Assembly: GCA_000818945.1 (NCBI GenBank) | Contig: JTFK01001331.1 | Span: 1 to 28,323 of the forward strand | Reading direction: 5' to 3' | Length of the DNA: 28,323 bases | Origin: Schizochytrium sp. CCTCC M209059 | Taxonomy: Eukaryota > Sar > Bigyra > Thraustochytrida > Thraustochytriidae | Shown here: piece after piece, positions 1 to 8,503 of the stretch | Numbering within the stretch: the stretch's first letter is position 1 | How the letters are laid out: every line of letters begins with the position of its first letter | Translations under genes and position numbers: made by a program | Notes under the pieces: model-generated | Told to the model about the DNA's origin: nothing | What the model saw: only the letters and a program-made list of their open reading frames with translations | The model's database searches: none

Positions 1-63
1 CAATGCAATGCAATGCAATGCAATGCAATGCAATGCAATGCAATGCAATGCAATGCAATGCAA
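1..63. repeat. (CAATG)n pentanucleotide microsatellite
   Basis: Twelve perfect head-to-tail copies of CAATG fill positions 1-60, and three more bases of the unit follow. The array begins at the first base of the window, so its true length is unknown. No gene is seen in it. The unit does not resemble a known telomere repeat type such as TTAGGG or TTTAGGG. Confidence 0.97.
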
Positions 64-2917
64 AAGGTAAAGCAACGTGGTGTCTCAGAACGCGCAAAAA
101 CTCCTCTTCGTCTCGTCTCCCGGCCTCGGCCTCGCCGCCGCCGCTGCTGCACCCGTAGGACGAGGAAGAGTTTCACCCAAGCGGTCACGGTGTGACCAAG
201 TTGGACTTGGCGCGCTGCGCAGTTTCCAGAAGCGCGCGACGGCCTCGGGCGACCGAGCGACCGCTGGCGATCGCTCGCTCGAGTCACTGCCTCGTCCAGA
301 GCCTGCTCGTGCTTGCCCCCCCCCCCGCGCCCCGGCCCACCCCAGCCAGGGACGCAGCAGCAGCATGCGGCGGCCTCGGAATCGCTTGGCTTCAAGAGGT
401 AGGCCAATCTGCGCTGCGCTTTGACTCGATGCGCGATCGAATGATGACTGGTCTTCCTGCCGGTAACCCGCACCATGGCCGCGGCCAGCTGAGCGCAGCA
501 CACCTTGCTTGCCCTACCCTACTTTGGCTGAGGTGAAGAACCAGCAGAATCTTGCCTTTGTGCGAGCCGCCGCGGCCTGGATTCTTTTCCTCTCTTTCGC
601 TGCCGTCGGCGCCAGTCCAGCCCAGCAGAAAACTACGGCCCTGTTCGGTGCAGGCGGACGATCTTGTCATTGTCTTGTCGTGTCTCGTTCCCGTCTCGTC
701 GCGTTGGCAAGAGCAGCGTCGATGACCCGGCCCGGCCAGGCCGGCCACGGCGGGCCGAAGCGCGGGGACCCGATGCTTGCTTGTGCTTACTTCCTCGCTT
801 GCTTCTGCTTATTACACACATCCAACAGAAGTAGCGAGCTCGCGCGCAACTGCTACCGGTCCTGCTTTGGCGCACGAAACGCAGCTCCCGCGGTTGATCG
901 TTTCGTTTCTTTTCGCGAGAGCCCCGCCTGATTGACATGAGTGTTGGTTGCTTGCTTACTCGACGGATGGGTCGATTGGCCGGAGCTTTGGGTGCGAGTG
1001 GCTACAGTGCAGCGTCACGCTCAAGCAGCGGTCGTAGCCTCGGAGCAAAAAATAAAATACTTGCAGGGTTTCCGCGCAGCGTCTGTCGGCAATCAATCGT
1101 AGAGACAAACAGGCACCGGCTGGCCGTGGATCTTTTGTACGAACTCGCGGTGCATGCAGCAGCCAGCTGCAGCTACAGCAGCCTTCACGTCGATGATGAT
1201 CGTCGGCATGAGCTCCAGCTCAATCTTGAAGCCTGAAGACGAGCGAGACGGCTCTCCGACTGGCCAAAGCGGCTTCGCTTGACAGCTGAGCTCGCTAGCT
1301 TGTGGCCGCAAACAGCGGCCAGACAAACGAACGAAACATCCACGCTACTACCGATCGGCCTGCACCTCTCGTCCGCGTCGCCCCAGCCAGAGCAGACATC
1401 TTGCGCGAGGACGCGCTTGTCTCGTAGCAGCAGCCAGCTGAAAAAAGATGATAAAAAGGGGAGAAAGGACAGTGGGGAAGAAGAGATGTAGTAAGTGCCC
1501 GCTAGCGCACGCCTAGGCAGCCAGCCCTACCGCCTTGCAACGGCCGCTTGGGAACCCCACCCGCGGTCAATCGCCCCAGCACGCGGCTCTTTCTCCTCGT
1601 CCTTGTCCTCCTCCGCCACCACGCGTGACGAGCCGACCAACGCCTGCAACATACAGCAAGCCAGCACTGCATCACCGAAGAAGAAGACGAAGATCAAGCG
1701 TCGGCGCTCGTTTTCGGCAGCGGCACACGCTCTGCGGGGCGGGCTCGAGACCGCGCGACTGTGCAGACAATCGCAATGCGAGGTGCATTGCAATCCTTGC
1801 CACACGGACAAACTAACCAAGAACAAAACAAGCGACAAGAAAACCGGGGATGGCTGCCTCATCAGCGGACCGGACGAGAAGGCTGAACGGAAAACTTATG
1901 CAAAACAAACGTTTTCCTCGTCTTGAGCTGGCCCACGCCCGTCCACACGAAAATGGGGCTAAAAAATGAACACACGATCGAATGGAAGAACTTCGTGCGG
2001 CTGCCAGCCCCTCCTCCTCTCGCATGAAAGGGGCCCGGCCTCTTGCTAGATTTCGTTTGTCGTTCTCCCCTGAATGACACTGCAACCCAAGTATGCCAGT
2101 GGATTTTGGTTGGGTATAAAGAATTTGCGGAATCGAAAAGGTACATTGTTTGTGAGAGAGGAGTAGCTGTTTCGCGATGCGAAACTGGGGAAAGCACCAA
2201 TATTAGTCGTCAGTGGAGCGGGTGGCGAAATCCTGATACACACCCCAAACTTTCTTCACTATCTCCACTGTACTTGTTGGTCGCAGTGCAACTGCATTCG
2301 GGTCGTGTTTTATAAATACTATTGTTTTCAAATACATTTAACCATACCAGACAGGACACTAACGGAAGAAGGATTTATGGGTATAGGTTGTAGATAGGAG
2401 ACTCTTAGTGCGCATGTTCGTCGCCTTTCGCGCTGGTCCTCGAGTATCCGCCTCTAGAATCTACTAGACCTCATCTATGCCCTTATGTCTGTAAGCGGTT
2501 TTCTCGCCCCATGCAATGCCGCATTGCCACACCTCGATTTTCCTCTTCCCCCTTTCTCCACTACAATTTTATCGTCTCAGTGAAACATCGTACATCAAAG
2601 GGAAGTCTACGCTCTCCACTACCAGCTCCTTCACTGTCTCATTATTGTCAGACGAATCCACCAAGATCCACCGCACCGCACCTTTTCTTCCCCTACATTC
2701 CCCAACTCTTTTCTCCGCATCTCCAACTTTTCTCCCGCATCTCCAATCTCCCTTTCTCTTCCGATACCTCAGCCCTCGGCGCGCGGTGCAGTGTGCCCGT
2801 GAGGGCGGGCGCGGCCGTCCAGGACGCGCCGTCTGTCTGTCTCTCCCACTCCCTGCGCGCGGCGCGAAGGGCGCGAAGCAGCGGCGCGCAGCAAGGGCGC
2901 GAAAGGGGGCGAGGCAG

Positions 2918-2968
2918 ACAGGCAAGCAAGCAGGCGGCAAGAAAGCAAGCAGGCAAGCAAGCAAGCAG
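2918..2968. repeat. GCAAG/GCAGG-type imperfect tandem repeat
   Basis: This purine-rich tract is built from repeated GCAAG, GCAGG and GCAA units. It is followed by CAG-rich sequence. It lies in the spacer more than 1 kb before the HMGB-like gene and is not coding by any convincing frame. Confidence 0.7.
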
Positions 2969-3033
2969 CGCAGCAGCAGCGCGCGGAGCCCTTCCTCGGC
3001 GAGGAGGCGAGCAAGCAGCAGCAGGCGGTAAGC

Positions 3034-3034
<1 letters not shown>

Positions 3035-3073
<39 letters not shown>
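3035..3073. repeat. (CAG)13 trinucleotide repeat
   Basis: Thirteen uninterrupted CAG units lie in the spacer. All reading frames through it are homopolymeric (Gln, Ser or Ala on the plus strand; Leu, Ala or Cys on the minus strand). This produces long but spurious open frames on both strands. Confidence 0.95.
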
Positions 3074-3074
<1 letters not shown>

Positions 3075-3270
3075 CACAGGCACGCAGGGAGAGAGCGCGG
3101 GAACGGAGAGCGGGAGAGAGAACGAGCACGAGCACGAGCACGAGCGAGAGCGAGGCCGCGACGCGCCATGCCGCGCCAAGCCAGCGGAACGGGATGAGGC
3201 GGGCGGGCGCATGCGCGGGGGCTCTCATCGTCGCCGCGCGGGCCGCACCGTGCGCACGGGCGGGGAGAGA

Positions 3271-3332
3271 AGGCAAGGCGAGGCGAGGCGAGGCGAGGCG
3301 AGGCAGGGCAAGGCAAGCAAGGCAAGGCAAGG
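3271..3332. repeat. AGGCG/AGGCA pentanucleotide array
   Basis: Roughly a dozen AGGCG or AGGCA units run head to tail with a few slips (GGGCA, AGCA). The array is strictly purine-biased on the plus strand apart from one C per unit. It lies about 1 kb upstream of the HMGB-like gene. Confidence 0.9.
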
Positions 3333-4097
3333 TGGAGGGATGGATGTACGGGCGGACGCGCGCGCGCGCAAGGAGCACATGGTGCGCAGGACAAGACGAG
3401 CACAACGCTCGCGCGCTCGGTCTCGCGTATATCTTCGCGCGCCAGGTTTGAAAAATCGTCTTTGAAATCTTCGATTCCCACGCATCGTATCGATCAATCA
3501 CGATCCATCCATCGCCCGACCTCCCCTTGCAAGCCTTTTCTCCGCAACGGCCCATACCTGACCAGGACGTCCCTCATCCTTCATCTCCGCCGCCACGGGC
3601 ATGCGCGCGAGCGCGCGAGCGAGCGAGGGTCCCTCGCGAGCAAGACAAGACGTCTTGTGTGAAGACGTTCCTGCTCCCTCCCTACTTTCCCCGCCTCCGG
3701 CCGGCCACGGCGTACCTCCCACAAATGTGCCGCGGATATGAGGTGCTAGGGGCCGGCTAGGGCGGTGCGCGCGCCGGTTTTGTTCGCCGTGTTTTTTCCC
3801 TCGGCGGCCGCGGGAAAAACGGAAGGCGGTAAAGGCGGGCAAGCAGGGGCGGAGACGCTAACGACCGCGGCAAGGGGCGCGATAGGGGAGGGGAAAATCC
3901 GCGGCGGGCCCAAGCTAGCTAGCAAGCAAGGCCAGCAAGCAAGGAGGGGCGGCAAAAATAGGGGAGGCCCACGAGCAGATCAGAAACACATACTCTGCTG
4001 CTGTGCGTGGAGCAAACCGAGGCGGGGAGGTGGGCGCGAAGGGCGTGCGGGAAGAGCGTGCGCGAAGAGCGAACAAGCGAGCGGCGCTTGCGCGGAA

Positions 4098-4133
4098 CTG
4101 CTCTGCTCTGCTCTGCTCAGCTCAGCTCAGCTT
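4098..4133. repeat. CTCTG/CTCAG double pentanucleotide array
   Basis: Several CTCTG units are followed directly by several CTCAG units, about 175 bp before the HMGB-like start codon. The switch of one base between the two blocks looks like expansion of two related units. The array is probably in the promoter or leader of the gene. Confidence 0.85.
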
Positions 4134-4305
4134 GGACAGCAGCCCGGGCGTTGGCGGCGAACGTGCAGGCGGTGGGAAAGGCGAAGAGCAAAGTCGGGTC
4201 GAGTGAAAGGAAAGCGGACGAGTAAGGTGAACTGACAAAGACAACGACGACCACGACGACGACAGAGAAGAACCAGACGCGCAGGTTGATAAAAAAGCAG
4301 GCAAG

Positions 4306-4887
4306 ATGCCCAAGAACAAGGCTTTGAAGAAGGACCCCAACAAGCCCAAGCGGGCGTTGACGGGCTTCCTCTTTTACAGCAAGGAGCGCCGCCCCCAGCT
4401 CAAGGAAGCGCACCCCGACATGGGCTTTGGTGAGATGGGCAAAACCCTGGGAGAGGAGTGGAAGAACATGACTGAAGACCAAAAGGACCCCTACAACAGG
4501 CTAGCCGCCGACGACAAGGCTCGTTACGAAAACGCCATGTCAACCTACCAACCTGACCCCATGTACGCGCGCAAGGGAAAGCGCAAGGACCCCAACCGCC
4601 CCAAGCGCGCCATGTCCGCATATCTGTACTTTTGCAAAGCCCTCCGTGAGACCGTCAAGGCTGAGTTCCCGGAAAAGTCCATGGTCGAGATTCAAAAGGT
4701 CCTCGGTGCCAGGTGGAAGAACACCAGCGAGGCCGAGCGCCAGCCTTACCTCAAGCAGGCCGAGGCTGACCGCCAACGCTACGACCGCGAGATGCTCAAC
4801 CTCTCCCAGCAGGGCGGCCAGATGACTTCGGTCCTCGACGATGGTGGCTACGATGATGAGGACGATGATGATGAGGACGACGAGTAA
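4306..4887 (+). CDS. HMGB-like protein with two HMG boxes and an acidic tail
   Basis: The 193-residue protein should be a nuclear architectural factor that bends DNA through two HMG boxes, in the manner of animal HMGB1. Box A covers about residues 12-80 and opens with DPNKPKRALTGFLFYS. Box B covers about 96-163 and opens with DPNRPKRAMSAYLYF. Each has the conserved Trp of the second helix (EEWKNM, ARWKNT) and the PYxxxA-type third helix. A run of Asp/Glu from about 183 to the end matches the regulatory acidic tail of the family. The overall length is close to HMGB1/2. The ATG is the first in frame and sits in a plausible GCAAGATG context. No intron is needed. The gene stands alone, 865 bp before the next gene on the same strand. 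The family call is very secure. The exact role, whether chromatin, nucleoid or signalling, is not shown by sequence. Confidence 0.96.
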   Translation: MPKNKALKKDPNKPKRALTGFLFYSKERRPQLKEAHPDMGFGEMGKTLGEEWKNMTEDQKDPYNRLAADDKARYENAMSTYQPDPMYARKGKRKDPNRPKRAMSAYLYFCKALRETVKAEFPEKSMVEIQKVLGARWKNTSEAERQPYLKQAEADRQRYDREMLNLSQQGGQMTSVLDDGGYDDEDDDDEDDE

Positions 4888-5752
4888 ATTCAACACGCTC
4901 TCTCCTTTTCTTACTTTGTCTTTCGCACCCGCTGCGCACCGTACCGAGAGGGCTGCTTGACTGGCAAAGTGCTTGAAAAATGATTGCGACGCTTCGTTCT
5001 CATTCTCATCGTACATCTCATTTACTCACGTCTTCCCACTTCCCACTTCCTCTTCTTCTTCCTCTACGACGTACATCTATCCCTTCAATCTCAGAAAAAA
5101 CTCTTTTCCGCAACTGCAATACTGCACACGATTATACCCTCTTTTCTTTACCTTTTCCATCTCTCTCTGACATTCGTGCTAACTCAATTAACTCCAACAA
5201 GGTTTGCATCAGCAAGCTAGCAAGCATCTTAGCAAGTGATCAAGGTTTACCTTTGATTCTCGCTCTCGCCCACTACATCAACGATTTTTTTTTACAATTT
5301 ACCATTTCATCCATGACTTTCTTTTTGGTCACAGCTGTTGCTTTCTTTTGCGTGCTCCCTTTCCTTCTGCTACGCCAGCAGTAGCAATCTCTGCCTAGCA
5401 AGAAGAAGAAGAAGACACAAGGACCCGGACGCTCGCGAGTAGCGTGCGCACCTTCCAGCCATGCGCTTGGCCATGCCATGTCCTTTTACTACGTACGTAC
5501 ATGTGTGCTCCTTTCGAGGCACATTGCTTTTCCATCCAAAACGCATTTCAGCAAGAGTCAGACGTGCAGACCAGCAGTGCGAGTCTCCCGGACCCAGCCT
5601 CCGGCGGGCGCATCAGACCAGCAAGCTAGCTCTGCCAGTCCCGTGCGTCTGCTTACGCTCGCGCCTTCTGCGCCCCTTCCACGCCACTCGCTCGCGCCCG
5701 ACAGCCCTCTGCTCGCGCTCGAGGGCCGTGGCCCTGCGACAAAGAGAATAGA
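4888..5752. other. Spacer between HMGB-like and LACTB2-like genes
   Basis: This 865-bp spacer is T- and C-rich on the plus strand, with clear pyrimidine runs near 5025-5070 and 5280-5370. It probably holds the 3' untranslated region of the first gene and the promoter and leader of the second. The short open frames here are low in complexity and have no recognisable family. No RNA gene was seen. Confidence 0.55.
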
Positions 5753-6901
5753 ATGTCCACCACATCCTTCGGAGCCTCAGCGCGCCAAGCGCTGCAAAGT
5801 CTCGGCCTTCTCGGGTTCGTGGCGCTTCTTGTACAGCTCGCGCGCCTCTTCATCGTCCCCGGAGCACGCCAACGCCGCAAACGTCTTGCATACCGCCTTG
5901 CAAACTTTGGCGGACCACCCAAAGGGCTCCCCGAGGTCCAAAGTGTCGCTGCACTCTCGCCGCGTATCGTCCGCGTTCTTGGCCAAAACCCTGGCGCATT
6001 CACCCTCCAAGGCACAAACACCTACATCGTTGGCACCGGTGAACGTCGTGTTCTCATCGACGCCGGCGACGGAAATGCACATTACCACAAACTCCTCATC
6101 GAGACCCTTTGCGACCTCGGCGCCACTATTTCCGACGTCATCCTGACACACGAGCACGAGGATCACGTCGGTGGCGTTCCAAAGCTTCGTCAGGCTTTTC
6201 CCGACGCATGCTTTTGGAAAAGACCCAAACGACCAAACGAAAAAGACCCTTCAGGTCGACGATATGATCGCATCCTCGAAAACGCATCAGTCATCGCCGT
6301 CCGTGGAGCCACTCTTCGCGCGGTCCTCACTCCGGGTCACACTGCCGATCACGTGTCGCTCGTCCTCCAAGAAGAAGCTGCCATCTTTTCGGGCGATTGC
6401 GTCCTTGGATCCGGCACGGCTGTCTTTGAAAACCTTCACGAGTACGTTGGCAGCTTGCGCATTCTTTTACGCGAGCTCGAAATCGCAAAAACGGAGGTCA
6501 TGCTTTCCAGCGACGACGCCGAGCTCGAACTCGACGCGGTCAGCCCCGATGAGCGCGACACAGCGCCAAATTCTCAGACTCTCGTCCAAGACCTCAGCGA
6601 TGGCAAAGTTCAGCCGGGTCGTCTTTATCCGGGTCACGGTCCTGTTGTCCCAGACGGTACAAAACGGATCAAAGAATACATTGAACACCGCCAGCGCCGC
6701 GAGGACCAGATACTTGCTGCGCTCGGCGACGAAAAGGGACCCAAGACGATTCAAGCGCTTGTCGACCTCATTTACGCAAACCAGAATCTCTCTTGGATTC
6801 TCAAACGTGGCGCCTCGCGCTCCACAGCCCAGCATCTCGACAAACTTCAGCGCGAAACTCGTGTCAAGCGTACGAGCGACGGCTGGACACTGGTAAAATG
6901 A
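5753..6901 (+). CDS. LACTB2: LACTB2-like metallo-beta-lactamase-fold hydrolase with N-terminal membrane anchor
   Basis: This 382-residue protein matches the LACTB2 branch of the metallo-beta-lactamase superfamily. Animal LACTB2 is a mitochondrial zinc-dependent endoribonuclease. The opening motif GAFTLQGTNTYIVGTG lies at 81-96. The metal-binding signature THEHEDH gives His133, His135, Asp137 and His138. Later ligands are His196 in TPGHTADH, Asp215 in FSGDCVLG and His295 in YPGHGP. A family-typical YIEHRQRREDQIL helix follows at 309-321, then a small winged-helix-like C-terminus. Residues 17-36 form one hydrophobic segment followed by a basic cluster (ARQRRKR), so the protein is likely anchored in a membrane. 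Mitochondrial outer membrane or ER are both possible. The stretch at about 250-288, just before the last His motif, is acidic and longer than I expect for the family. The start is the first ATG that includes the anchor. Confidence 0.93.
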   Translation: MSTTSFGASARQALQSLGLLGFVALLVQLARLFIVPGARQRRKRLAYRLANFGGPPKGLPEVQSVAALSPRIVRVLGQNPGAFTLQGTNTYIVGTGERRVLIDAGDGNAHYHKLLIETLCDLGATISDVILTHEHEDHVGGVPKLRQAFPDACFWKRPKRPNEKDPSGRRYDRILENASVIAVRGATLRAVLTPGHTADHVSLVLQEEAAIFSGDCVLGSGTAVFENLHEYVGSLRILLRELEIAKTEVMLSSDDAELELDAVSPDERDTAPNSQTLVQDLSDGKVQPGRLYPGHGPVVPDGTKRIKEYIEHRQRREDQILAALGDEKGPKTIQALVDLIYANQNLSWILKRGASRSTAQHLDKLQRETRVKRTSDGWTLVK

Positions 6902-7045
6902 AATAGACAGCCCCGATAGGATTCTTTCATCATCGTACTATGTGCACTGGTGGCATGCAACGTACGTCGAGTCAATGTAGTGTTGGAATTGACATAGCAT
7001 GGCAAGGAACTACAAAATACGGCATGCCAAGTCGACAAGAAAAGT

Positions 7046-7160
7046 AACAAGAACAATTCGAGATGCGAGACACATCATGAAACGAAAAGATATGGCACGA
7101 CAGCAAACAACGAGACATGGCGCGCCAATGCAGCAGAAACAGCAACAAGAACAATTCGAG
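7046..7160. repeat. Direct repeat pair, 17-bp identical core, 98-bp spacing
   Basis: The sequence AACAAGAACAATTCGAG occurs at 7046-7062 and again at 7144-7160. Flanking sequence is only loosely similar: both arms are preceded by ATGGCAMGA-type sequence 50-70 bp upstream. This looks like a decayed tandem duplication of about 95-98 bp rather than an active element. Confidence 0.6.
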
Positions 7161-8413
7161 GTACAGCACAGGAGAACAAGCGATGGCCAGTCAAGCATCC
7201 ATTGGATCGCGTCGCAGTCTGCATCAAAGTGCCCCGATACTACGCAAGGGATGGATGACACAGGCAAGCCGAACACATCTGAGTTCCATGCCTCTCGCAT
7301 CTGGCCTTGGTCCTCTTTCTCTTTACGCAAGGTCATCAAGCATCCTCATTTCATTTTTGACAACTTTCGCACTTCCAAAGCGAGAGAATCTATTTTTGAA
7401 GTCCTAGCCCAGCACTTACTATGAAAGTGCTACGTCCTTTGTTAAAAAGATAAAAACACAGTCGCCGCAAAGACCAATCACCTTCCCCTTACCTGCGCTG
7501 TCTCCCTGCCGGCCTGCGTATTTTATCCTATAGTCTTGCGTACATTGTTATATACAATGCTTTCCGAAAACATAAGAATTGAATGCAACAAGATCAACCC
7601 ACCTGTAACCGAGAAAGTCCTGTTGGTGCCGAAGATGATAACGCCGCCGCCGCCCGCCGCTCTCCGAGCATCTCTGATACTTTCTTCTCCACCATGCACA
7701 CCGTGATTGTGCGACTCTTGACGCGCTCCTATAAACTTTATTTCCCCGATGTTCTTTTCTACCCCGCTCCTCCGCGCCTTTTCCCGTCTCCTCCTCGTCA
7801 TTTATGGGGAGCACTCTGAACCTCTGTAACCCCCCATAATGCCGCGGCACGTGCAGCCGCAGTCCATGCTCGTTTTCTCACCCTTAGCACACTGCAAGGT
7901 TTTAGATACAGTGGCACCCCATACTATTTCAATATCGCACATGGCGTACTTTCCCGGTTTCGCCTTTATTTCGCGCCCAGTGACGGCAAAACCCTGCGCC
8001 GACTTATCCCGAGGCCGCCGGAGCCCAGACGACCAACACCCGCGGCCCGCTGCGCGCGCGCGAGTCTGCGAGCAAGCGAGCGAGCACGCGCGAGCCTCCG
8101 GCCGGCCGGCCTTGCCTTGCGAAAGCTCTCCGCGCGCGGCCGCCTGCCCACCCGCCCGCCGTCTGCCCCGGCCCCGGCGCGGAGGCGCGGCCCGTCCAGC
8201 GGGCGGGGTCTAAATTTGAAAAGTCGGCGCACGCGCTGCGCTCGCCGAGCGAGGGAGCCCTCGAGGCGGACCCGGAACGAACGCGCCGGCCTCACTCTGC
8301 GCGCGTGCGGCGAGCGTCGCTCGACCCGTGCATCGAGGCCTTGCTCGAGCTCACCGCGTCGAGGCGGGGCGCTCGGCGCAAGCATTTTAGCAAGCAAGGC
8401 GAGCGAACGTGCG

Positions 8414-8439
8414 AGCGTGCGTGCGTGCGTGCGTGCGAG
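8414..8439. repeat. (GCGT)n tetranucleotide repeat in the WASP leader
   Basis: About five consecutive GCGT units with imperfect edges lie 65-90 bp before the WASP start codon, just after an AGCAAGCAAG motif. They are probably part of the 5' leader or proximal promoter. Confidence 0.8.
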
Positions 8440-8503
8440 CGAGCTTACACCGCCGCCGACGTGGACGTTCAAGGCCCCTTTCTTCAACTAGAGACGAGAC
8501 ACG

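Larger units (their letters stand above)
64..4305. other. Gene-poor 4.2-kb region upstream of the HMGB-like gene
   Basis: No convincing coding sequence is visible. The open frames here are low in complexity, read through simple repeats, overlap one another on both strands and resemble no family. The block holds an 11-C run at 316-326, tandem repeats at about 2918-3332 and 4098-4133, and a less GC-rich stretch near 2040-2480. The last several hundred bases probably contain the promoter and 5' leader of the HMGB-like gene. A spliced gene with short exons, or a non-coding RNA, cannot be excluded by eye. Confidence 0.6.
6902..8503. other. 1.6-kb spacer before the WASP gene
   Basis: Two halves differ. 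6902-7850 is less GC-rich and contains a 17-bp direct repeat (7046-7062 and 7144-7160). 7970-8500 is very GC-rich and ends in a GCGT repeat, and is probably the WASP promoter and leader. Open frames of 70-140 residues occur on both strands but look like no family and overlap each other, so none is called. No tRNA or other RNA gene was recognised. Confidence 0.55.

Noticed and set aside
1..63. Telomere or CRISPR reading of the CAATG array
   Set aside because: The unit is not of a telomeric type and there are no spacers between repeats. It is a plain microsatellite.
2043..2315. 90-codon open frame in the less GC-rich part of the first spacer
   Set aside because: No family likeness, no ATG-supported longer context, and a competing minus-strand frame of similar length in the same place.
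2569..3555. 328-codon minus-strand open frame and overlapping frames in the repeat-rich spacer
   Set aside because: Runs of Cys, Leu, Ala and Arg come from simple repeats. Several long frames overlap on both strands in the same place, and no domain is visible.
6999..7424. 141-codon open frame in the WASP upstream spacer
   Set aside because: It has an ATG, but its composition follows the decayed repeat, it overlaps equal-sized frames on the other strand and no motif is recognised. It remains possible but unsupported.
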